Source: an uncultured Lachnospiraceae bacterium (GTDB lineage Bacteria; Bacillota; Clostridia; Lachnospirales; Lachnospiraceae). From it: a DNA stretch of 12,160 nt. Location of the stretch: contig CACZSB010000144.1 of NCBI GenBank assembly GCA_902783765.1, forward strand, positions 1 through 12,160, given 5' to 3'. A program made the position numbers and the translations under genes. Under the pieces are notes generated by a model. That model did not search any database, was not told where the DNA came from, and saw only the letters and a program-made list of their open reading frames with translations. Below are positions 6,489 to 12,160 of this stretch, one piece after another. Position 1 is the first letter of the stretch. Every line of letters starts with the position of its first letter.

Positions 6489-9296
6489 TTATTCAACTTC
6501 GAACACGTCGTCTACGCTGTAGTAGAGGCCTGTGGACAGGTTTCCGTCTACTTCCTGATCGTAGTACAGGTCGAAGCCGGTGATGCCCTGAGGATCTTCC
6601 GAGGTGCCGCTGCCGGTGGCATAATCGGCAGCCAGGTCGGCAGGAACAGTGAAGGTCACGGTGTAAACGCCGTTCTTCTCCTCCACGGTGAACTCCTCCA
6701 GAGAAGCTTCATCATATTTCTTATCACCGTTGCGGTAGCGCTCGTAGTTGCAGCAAACCACGTCGGTCACGGTGACCTTGATTTTATCAGGCATCGAGGA
6801 GGTCAGGGTAAAGGAACCGGTATAGCTGCCGTCCTCATTCTTCACTAGTTCAGTGTACTCGAAGGTCACAGGGGCTTGGTTCTTGCCCTGAACGGCTACA
6901 ACCGAGCTGTTGACGGCATTGTACAGGGCGTCGAAGGACCAGCGGTATCCATCATAAACGATGGGATAATCGTCGGTGCCGTTGGTATCCACGCCCCAGT
7001 TCAGGGTAAAGTTACCGGAAATATCCTGATCGGAGGACAGCACAGACACGAAGCCGATGGGATCCAGGCTATTGCCGGAGATGGAGCCGAAACCGAAGTC
7101 GAACTTACCCACCATCAACTTGTTGTAGTACACATCGCTCCATTCGTTGCCTACCCAGAATTTACAGTCAATCTTGTACAGGCCGCCGCTGACACTTTCA
7201 TCATTGAAGGCAGTCTCAATGAAATTCTTGATCTCCTTGTGGTTGGACTCCTCGTGAGAGGGATACATCCAGGCAAATTCGATCTCCATGACAGTGGGAT
7301 TCTCTTTGGTGCCGGGAGTGATCTTACCCTCCGCTTCCAGCTCGGTGAGAGCCATGCGGAAGTAATCACGGGCCAGTTCCAGGGAGTATCCATATCCGTC
7401 GGTGTCATCCAGCAACTGGGCCACGGCCTTCTTATGGGCTTCTGTGGTGACATAGGACAGACCGTTTTCGGGATCGGACATGTAGTTGGAGGCCAGGTAG
7501 TCAACACTGGGGATATTGCCCCGGGCGCTGGCAAAGGTCAGACGATCGATGGAATAGCTGACGCCCTGGACAAAGTGATGATTGCCCATGAGAGGCTTCA
7601 GATCCCAATATTCTTCCTTGGCAGACTGGGCCACAACGCCATCCACACCGAAGAGGTACTCCCAGGTCTCCTGATCGCAGGCATTGGCATTGATCTTGAA
7701 GTTGGAGTTACCGGTGGTGGAACGGGTACGGGGGTCATTGCGATACTGATCCAGATAATCCTGAGGAATGGAAGCAACATCAAAATGCTCCGCCAGGAAC
7801 TCGTTAATGCCAGCGGTCTGGTCGTCCTTGGCAGCGGGGAAAATCTTGGTGTGTACGCCCCCAATCTGATACTTGGTATCCGCAAAAACGTAGTTGGGGT
7901 TCTTCTTGTAAACCACCTGCTGCTCGCTGTCCCAGCGCTCCAGATAGTAGGGGCCCAACACCAGAGAGTTATCCACTGGAGATTCGGTTTTGTCATTGTT
8001 ATAACTGAACAACTGGGGAACGCCGTCCACATTGGTGCCCACCAGGTCAATAAATTCCTGCGGGATAGGCATGTACAGGGAGGACCCAATATAATACATG
8101 CAGTAGAACTGAGTCTGTTCTTCCTGGAAAGTGACCTGGAAGTAGGACTTGCCGCCCTCTTCGAAGGTCTTGATACCTACCTTGGCCCAGGCTTCGTCAC
8201 TGGGGCCGTTCGCAGTGGCATTGTAATACTCCTTAGCACCAGCAATGGCACCGGAGGAGGCGTTGGCCGTTTCCGTTCCACGTTCCAGTTTGTTGGACTG
8301 GGTCAACAGGAACTTAAAGGCTGTTTCGTAATCTTCCAGAGCAACCTCACGGTTGTTGAAGGCCTGACGGCTTTCCAGCTCGGAACCGATGGTGTACTTT
8401 AAGCCGTCTTTACCGGTGCGCACTTCAAACTTCCAGGTGGTGGCCATGCCGTCACCGTCGTCATCATTCACGGCCACGGGCTTTTCCTTGGCCAGTTCAG
8501 GCACCCAGTCATAGCCGTCCTTGGTGTCATTCATAAAGTTGGTGTAGAAGGCAGCCGCCACGTAGGCATACATGTCGCCCACCTGGGAGCCCTTATCATT
8601 GTGGTACAGCAGGGTACCGGGATCCATGGTTTCCCAAACGTGGTAATAGCGCTTCCAGTCAGGGTTGGATTCATATTCCAGATCCGCCGTGATGGAACCT
8701 TCCGCCAGCACACCGAAGCCGTAGCCTACGATGAAGTTTTCGGTTCCCAGAGTGACACGGGGGTTGTACATAACATAGGAACCGTTTTCAAACAGGGATA
8801 CGCCGGTGAGGCCCGTGGAAATGGCAAAGCGTTCCAGAATACCCAGAACGTTGGTGCGCTCCGCGTTGCTCTCTTTCTTATAGGAAACGATGCCATCGAA
8901 GAGCGGTACAGCTTCCATTACGGCAGTCTTTGCCTTGGCATAGGCATCCTTCACTTCAGCCACGGTGTTGGCAGCCATAATGGCGGCCTCGCCGTCGGCC
9001 TCCGCCGCTTTCACTTTGCTGTAAAGAGCATCATCCAGCTGCTCTTCCATGGATTCCACCATCAGATTCAGGTCATGGATGACATAGGCCTGGAAATCGT
9101 CCTTCTCCATGTAAGCGCCGTCCCAGGGGACCTCCACGACCGGCGCCGTGGTTTCATCCTGCTTGGTAGTGGTTTCATCCTGCTTTGCACCGGAACCGGT
9201 GGGCGCGGTGGTGGTGGGCGCCGTACCGGATGAGCAGGCGCTGAATACCATGACCACGGCAAGCAACACTGCCAAGAGCTTACTTGTCTTCTTCAT
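6489..9296 (-). CDS. oppA: Oligopeptide-binding lipoprotein OppA, enlarged (SBP_bac_5 family)
   Basis: This is the substrate-binding protein that captures peptides outside the membrane and delivers them to OppB/OppC. Its 935 residues exceed the usual 540-600. A lipoprotein signal (1-20) ends at VFSAC with Cys21 as the lipid anchor. A Thr/Ser/Pro-rich linker (22-55) carries a duplicated TKQDETT. A helical Ala/Glu/Lys-rich module follows (about 70-130). Family features then appear: WKFEV near 288-292, ALEDYETAFKFLL near 319-331, LVLGPYYLERW with KNPNYV at about 445-470, and a lobe stretch LMVGKFDFGFGS with LDPIGF at about 727-749. From about 808 to 935 there is an additional beta-rich, possibly Ig-like domain. 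The start is supported by AAAAGGAG 7 bases upstream. The ligand cannot be predicted. Confidence 0.95.
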   Translation of the reverse strand: MKKTSKLLAVLLAVVMVFSACSSGTAPTTTAPTGSGAKQDETTTKQDETTAPVVEVPWDGAYMEKDDFQAYVIHDLNLMVESMEEQLDDALYSKVKAAEADGEAAIMAANTVAEVKDAYAKAKTAVMEAVPLFDGIVSYKKESNAERTNVLGILERFAISTGLTGVSLFENGSYVMYNPRVTLGTENFIVGYGFGVLAEGSITADLEYESNPDWKRYYHVWETMDPGTLLYHNDKGSQVGDMYAYVAAAFYTNFMNDTKDGYDWVPELAKEKPVAVNDDDGDGMATTWKFEVRTGKDGLKYTIGSELESRQAFNNREVALEDYETAFKFLLTQSNKLERGTETANASSGAIAGAKEYYNATANGPSDEAWAKVGIKTFEEGGKSYFQVTFQEEQTQFYCMYYIGSSLYMPIPQEFIDLVGTNVDGVPQLFSYNNDKTESPVDNSLVLGPYYLERWDSEQQVVYKKNPNYVFADTKYQIGGVHTKIFPAAKDDQTAGINEFLAEHFDVASIPQDYLDQYRNDPRTRSTTGNSNFKINANACDQETWEYLFGVDGVVAQSAKEEYWDLKPLMGNHHFVQGVSYSIDRLTFASARGNIPSVDYLASNYMSDPENGLSYVTTEAHKKAVAQLLDDTDGYGYSLELARDYFRMALTELEAEGKITPGTKENPTVMEIEFAWMYPSHEESNHKEIKNFIETAFNDESVSGGLYKIDCKFWVGNEWSDVYYNKLMVGKFDFGFGSISGNSLDPIGFVSVLSSDQDISGNFTLNWGVDTNGTDDYPIVYDGYRWSFDALYNAVNSSVVAVQGKNQAPVTFEYTELVKNEDGSYTGSFTLTSSMPDKIKVTVTDVVCCNYERYRNGDKKYDEASLEEFTVEEKNGVYTVTFTVPADLAADYATGSGTSEDPQGITGFDLYYDQEVDGNLSTGLYYSVDDVFEVE
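9148..9185 (-). repeat. 21-base tandem repeat in the OppA linker
   Basis: A 17-base core (plus strand gtggtttcatcctgctt) occurs at 9148-9164 and again at 9169-9185, giving a period of exactly 21 bases. The period is in frame, so it adds seven residues (TKQDETT) to the low-complexity linker after the lipid-anchored Cys. Such repeats can expand or contract between strains without breaking the gene. Confidence 0.8.
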
Positions 9297-9303
9297 ACAC
9301 TTT

Positions 9304-9311
9304 CTCCTTTT
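9304..9311 (-). promoter_or_regulatory. Ribosome binding site of oppA
   Basis: AAAAGGAG on the minus strand lies 7 bases before the ATG at 9296-9294, an optimal arrangement consistent with high expression of the binding protein. Confidence 0.8.
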
Positions 9312-9345
9312 GCGAGATTTTTTCGCCGTCTTCTGCCGGTGGGCT

Positions 9346-9362
9346 TGTCAGCCTTACCGACA
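9346..9362 (-). other. Small hairpin in the oppA leader
   Basis: TGTCGG and CTGACA on the minus strand pair over 6 bp (one G-U) around a 5-base loop, about 50 bases upstream of the oppA start. It would lie in the untranslated leader if transcription starts near 9406. No known riboswitch or T-box pattern was recognised around it. Confidence 0.35.
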
Positions 9363-9382
9363 GAGGGAAGACCACAGGGCCC

Positions 9383-9440
9383 AATCACCAAGATGGTAGA
9401 ATTTGGCGAATGATAATAAAATGTAAACCATAATCACCAA
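9383..9440. repeat. Direct repeat AATCACCAA flanking the oppA promoter
   Basis: The 9-mer AATCACCAA (TTGGTGATT on the minus strand) occurs at 9383-9391 and 9432-9440, 49 bases apart. One copy overlaps a candidate -35 region and the other lies just downstream of the predicted start of transcription. An inverted half site TTGGTG on the plus strand sits at 9468-9473. The layout is what two operator sites for a regulator would look like, but no regulator is identified and short matches can arise by chance. Confidence 0.4.
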
Positions 9441-9448
9441 AAATGCAA
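9413..9448 (-). promoter_or_regulatory. Candidate promoter of the oppABCDF operon
   Basis: Two overlapping solutions exist on the minus strand. One has TATTAT (9418-9413) as -10 with a weak -35 TTGGTG (9440-9435) at 16 bases. The other has TACATT (9425-9420) with TTGCAT (9448-9443) at 17 bases. The area is AT-rich compared with its surroundings and lies in the only long gap before oppA, leaving a leader of roughly 110 bases. Location is well supported; the exact boxes are not. The 214-base gap 9297-9510 contains no gene. Confidence 0.5.
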
Positions 9449-9478
9449 CTCTTTTTATCCCTTAGGTTGGTGTCAAAG

Positions 9479-9517
9479 AAAAAAACAGCCTCCGTCCGGG
9501 TGTGGTGGTGTTAAGGC
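9479..9517 (-). terminator. Weak candidate terminator of the ApbE-like gene
   Basis: Directly after the stop codon region, a short imperfect stem (GCCTT at 9517-9513 with GGAGGC at 9493-9488, about 5 bp, large loop) is followed within a few bases by seven U residues on the minus strand (9485-9479). The U-run is convincing, the stem is not, so some read-through into oppA is possible. Confidence 0.35.
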
Positions 9518-10713
9518 AGCAGGAATTCCGCATCTCCTCCGCTCACCAGGGAATCTCCCCGGAAATAAACCGGCCAAATTCCCTCCGACTCCAGGCGGCT
9601 CTGTCCTTGCTCATCCTGCGGCCCGGACAGCATCATTTGTATCCCCTCCAGCAGCAGCCGGCCGCAGGATGCCCGGTGACTGTAAAGGAGCAGATCATTG
9701 AGGCTGCTTTTATAATACCCGTCGGCGGGGTCGATATAGGCCGTGGCAAAGCGGCCGTCTTCGTAAATATAATAATAATCTAATGGATCGTTCTCCTCCG
9801 TGTAGTTTTTCAGGGTGATAATCCTCGAAGGGCCCCGATAACGCATCTGGGCGGCGTCTCGAACCAAGTCTCCCTGGCGGTGGCTCACAATCAGCGCATA
9901 GCTTTCTTCTGAATCATCCAGACAGAAAACCCAGCCCTCCCGGCTCACAATATAGCCCCGCCTATAGCCGGTGGCCAAAATGCTTTCTCCCACAAGATCC
10001 AGCAAAAAAGCATCCTGCATCCAGTAAAAATCCAGAAAAACCGATATTTCGTTTTCCCGGGCAAAGCGGCGGTATTCTTCGGAAATCCGCAGGCAAACCC
10101 GGTTTTCTCCCAAAAGCTCCAGCCGGATATGCTCCGGACTGCCAAGATAAGGCATCAGATCCGCAAAATATTCCGCGGTCTGAGAGCTGTAATAGGGGTC
10201 CCATTCCTTGGCATAGCCATCGTCCCGGGAAAAGAACAATTCATTGTACACGGCGTAAACCGGGGCCAGATATAAAAACCTTCCTCCATATTCTTCCATA
10301 AGGGCAAAGGCCTGATACAGTTCCGGCTCCACCGTAAGCACCGCCCCCGGATTGGCGTTCACCGCCCACAGGCCCTGGATGCCCTCATGGTCCCGGGCCG
10401 TATCAAATATTTTATAAGCCCGACGGACGGCTTTCGTATAGGCAATCTGCACCGCATTAAAATCCCGGCCCCCCTCCGAGGGCTGTACCTGATACCAAAA
10501 AGTAAAATAGCTGCTGCAGTCCGGTTCGGAGTTTCCCTTGGCATTGATCTCCCGCCAGCCGCTGTCTTCTTTTCGGGCCCGGATCAGCCAGAATAGGGCC
10601 AGGGCTCCCAGCACTGCCAAAAGCGTTACAACGATGATTAGACGGTTTTTCCGTTTTCGGCTCTCCTCCGACTCCGTAAGCATCATTATTTGTTTGTTTT
10701 CGCGATTCAACAT
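9511..10713 (-). CDS. Membrane-anchored, divergent ApbE-fold (FMN transferase-like) protein
   Basis: Numbering from the ATG at 10713 (400 residues), a charged N-terminus is followed by one membrane helix (about 25-44), with the remainder predicted outside. The order of segments recalls ApbE, which attaches FMN to flavoproteins: a helical stretch ending in AVNANPG (about 115-123, like the usual IN-rich motif), TVEPELYQAFALMEEYGGRF (about 127-146), a central part with FLDFYWM and GYRRGYIVS, and a late segment EDGRFATAYIDPADGY (about 318-333) resembling the family's HIxDPxTGYP motif. The His and Thr of that motif are replaced, and the later aDalaT-type metal site reads SHRASCGRLL. Catalysis is therefore doubtful. 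The start is uncertain: a GTG at 10785 lies within the upstream terminator, and ATGs at 10713, 10686 and 10683 lack good ribosome binding sites. The function in this setting is unknown. Confidence 0.6.
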   Translation of the reverse strand: MLNRENKQIMMLTESEESRKRKNRLIIVVTLLAVLGALALFWLIRARKEDSGWREINAKGNSEPDCSSYFTFWYQVQPSEGGRDFNAVQIAYTKAVRRAYKIFDTARDHEGIQGLWAVNANPGAVLTVEPELYQAFALMEEYGGRFLYLAPVYAVYNELFFSRDDGYAKEWDPYYSSQTAEYFADLMPYLGSPEHIRLELLGENRVCLRISEEYRRFARENEISVFLDFYWMQDAFLLDLVGESILATGYRRGYIVSREGWVFCLDDSEESYALIVSHRQGDLVRDAAQMRYRGPSRIITLKNYTEENDPLDYYYIYEDGRFATAYIDPADGYYKSSLNDLLLYSHRASCGRLLLEGIQMMLSGPQDEQGQSRLESEGIWPVYFRGDSLVSGGDAEFLLP

Positions 10714-10752
10714 AGACAAGATTCTCAAACAGGTTTTTCTTAAATTTGTCAG

Positions 10753-10795
10753 AAAAGGAGCTGCGAAAAGAATAATCTTTTTCACAGCCCCTTTT
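10753..10795 (-). terminator. Intrinsic terminator-like stem-loop after the amiF-type gene
   Basis: On the minus strand 10795-10777 pairs with 10770-10753 over about 18 bp with one bulged A, a loop AUUAUU, an A-rich 5' flank and a U-rich 3' arm ending CCUUUUC. Two pairs are G-U on the minus-strand RNA but would be A-C mismatches on the plus-strand RNA, which indicates selection for leftward transcripts. It closes the right-hand operon and lies ahead of the ApbE-like gene. Confidence 0.7.
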
Positions 10796-10805
10796 GGTTT
10801 TTAGC

Positions 10806-10827
10806 GGGACAGTCCGGGAACTATCCC
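10806..10827 (-). other. Stem-loop overlapping the stop codon of the amiF-type gene
   Basis: GGGATAGT (10827-10820) and ACTGTCCC (10813-10806) on the minus strand form an 8-bp stem (one U-G) around a 6-base loop. The stop codon TAG (10823-10821) lies within the 5' arm. No U-run follows, so it is not a terminator alone; together with 10753-10795 it may stabilise the mRNA end. Confidence 0.5.
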
Positions 10828-12146
10828 ATGGATGAAATCAGGAGCATTATCAGGAACAGAACCACCACCGTCAGGAACAGGCCCAGGCCGATGAGTGCCC
10901 CCTTACGGCAGACCTTGAAATTGCGGATATAGTTCTTGCTCTTATAAATGCCCGCGGCAATCAGGCCGAAAATCGGCAGAATAAAGGAAAATAGTCCCAG
11001 CCAGAGACTTCCGGTATCGTGAATCGGCCTGTCCAGAATATAATTGCTTCCCTGGAGCACCGGTTCCTTTTCTTCCTTGGCCGCCTCCGCCGCTTTCCGT
11101 TCCTTCTCCTGCTTTTCTTCCTCCGTCAAAATATGAACGGTTTTGAGGGGAAGGTTTTGGGCCCGGATGGCCTTATATTTCTCGATTTCCTTTTGGTTGC
11201 CGTATACCCAGTGATCGTTGCCGATATCCACCAACTGGGGCTTGTCCTCCGAATAGTCATGGATGGAGGGATCATAGGTGTACAGTTCCTTATTCTTTTC
11301 CAGGGCCGGATCCGGGATAGGTATGGCGGAAATCAGGGAGTGGGTATAGGGGTGCATGGGGAAGTCAAAAAGCTCCTGAGTAGAGGCAACCTCCACAATA
11401 TCTCCCTTATAAATTACGCCGATACGGTCCGAAATATAGCGGACGATGGATAAATCGTGGGCGATAAAGAGGTAGGATACCCCCCGCTCATCCTGGAACT
11501 TGTTCAGCAGATTCAGAACCTGGGCCCGGATGGAAACATCCAGGGCGGAAATGGGTTCGTCCGCGATCACAAACTCCGGCTCCATGACCATGGCCCGGGC
11601 CACACCGATGCGCTGCCGCTGGCCCCCGGAAAACTCGTGGGGATAACGGGTCAGGTGCTCAGGCAAAAGCCCCACCTGATTGATCATGTCCTCCACCTTC
11701 TTGACCCGATCCGCCTCGTTCTCGTACAGGTGGAAATTGTAAAGACCCTCGGAGATGATATAGTCCACCGTGGCCCGCTCGTTTAGGGAGGCCGCCGGAT
11801 CCTGGAAAATCATCTGGATATTCCGAATCACATCCCGGTCCAGAGAACGGGAAATTTTTCCTGAAATCTTCACGCCCTTATAGTAGATTTCGCCATTAGC
11901 CAGGGGATTTACCCGGATAACCGCCCGGCCCACGGTGGTCTTTCCGGAACCGGATTCTCCCACCAGGGAAAAGGTTTCACCCCTGTAAATCTTGAAGCTG
12001 GCATTTTTAACAGCCCGGACGGCATTGTCGCCCTTTCCGAAGGTAATATCCACATTCCGAACATCCAGCAGAATCTCCCGACCCTGTTCGTCCTTGGGGC
12101 CGTGCTCCGGCAGATGGGCAACCCTCGTTTCCATTTCATTACTCAT
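10821..12146 (-). CDS. amiF: AmiF/OppF-type oligopeptide importer ATPase with a C-terminal two-helix membrane domain
   Basis: Residues 24-330 read like streptococcal AmiF: Walker A GESGSGKT at 63-70, QMIFQDPAASLNERATVDYI at 111-130, signature FSGGQRQR at 172-179, Walker B FVIADEP at 192-198, H-loop His at about 230, and HPY at 265-267 followed by the usual AIPIPDP. The protein then continues for about 110 residues: a Lys/Glu/Ala-rich linker (about 341-362) and two hydrophobic helices (about 381-400 and 417-438) with a basic loop (KNYIRNFKVCRKG) between, like the small two-helix domains of DUF4190-type membrane proteins. Such a tail is not part of normal AmiF/OppF. The ATG at 12146 has GAGGG 9 bases upstream. 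The frame crossing it ends in an ATGA overlap, so an OppD/AmiE-type gene probably lies just beyond the edge. It belongs to a second peptide importer, distinct from the oppABCDF set to its left. Confidence 0.93.
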   Translation of the reverse strand: MSNEMETRVAHLPEHGPKDEQGREILLDVRNVDITFGKGDNAVRAVKNASFKIYRGETFSLVGESGSGKTTVGRAVIRVNPLANGEIYYKGVKISGKISRSLDRDVIRNIQMIFQDPAASLNERATVDYIISEGLYNFHLYENEADRVKKVEDMINQVGLLPEHLTRYPHEFSGGQRQRIGVARAMVMEPEFVIADEPISALDVSIRAQVLNLLNKFQDERGVSYLFIAHDLSIVRYISDRIGVIYKGDIVEVASTQELFDFPMHPYTHSLISAIPIPDPALEKNKELYTYDPSIHDYSEDKPQLVDIGNDHWVYGNQKEIEKYKAIRAQNLPLKTVHILTEEEKQEKERKAAEAAKEEKEPVLQGSNYILDRPIHDTGSLWLGLFSFILPIFGLIAAGIYKSKNYIRNFKVCRKGALIGLGLFLTVVVLFLIMLLISSMG

Positions 12147-12160
12147 TTCTGGCTACCCTC

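Noticed and set aside
6876..8402. Plus-strand open frame of 508 codons opposite oppA
   Set aside because: The translation is rich in Gly, Val, Ile and His without domain-like structure, and lies antisense to the well-supported OppA binding-protein gene.
9297..9510. Possible riboswitch or T-box in the oppA leader
   Set aside because: Only a small hairpin was found; no conserved T-box, SAM, lysine or other riboswitch core was recognised.

Overview
The window looks like a chromosomal segment of a Clostridia-type Firmicute, with Oscillospirales or Christensenellales relatives the best guess. The basis is moderate G+C, strong GGAGG-type ribosome binding sites, a lipoprotein-type binding protein, and ATPases that read like the AmiE/AmiF (OppD/OppF) family of Gram-positive bacteria. 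The genus cannot be fixed from this sequence. All eight genes I support are on the minus strand, so the window is read from right to left.

Right end (12146 to about 10750): an AmiF/OppF-type oligopeptide-importer ATPase is the last gene of an operon that continues beyond the right edge. It carries an unusual C-terminal pair of membrane helices. The operon appears to end at a long stem-loop (10753-10795), with a smaller stem-loop overlapping the stop codon.

Middle (10713 to 9511): a membrane-anchored protein resembles a divergent ApbE-fold (FAD:protein FMN transferase-like) protein, but its expected metal-binding and active-site residues appear lost. A 214-base gap follows and holds the control region of the next operon.

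Left two thirds (9296 to 238): a complete oligopeptide importer in the order oppA-oppB-oppC-oppD-oppF, followed by a small three-helix membrane protein of DUF3899 type. The genes from oppB onward are separated by 1 base or overlap. The only larger gap is between oppA and oppB. It holds a strong stem-loop with a GNRA tetraloop, which could leave the binding protein in excess over the rest. Peptides captured by the OppA lipoprotein would pass through OppB/OppC, powered by OppD/OppF.

What stands out is that nearly every subunit is enlarged. OppA has an extra helical module and a C-terminal beta-rich domain. OppC has about 310 extra residues outside the membrane. OppD has an approximately 150-residue Lys/Glu-rich coiled coil inside its nucleotide-binding domain. 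OppF has an N-terminal extension plus an insertion of about 65 residues. At the left edge a strong sigma-A-type promoter drives a gene outside the window. I saw no tRNA, rRNA, CRISPR array, insertion sequence or phage gene.
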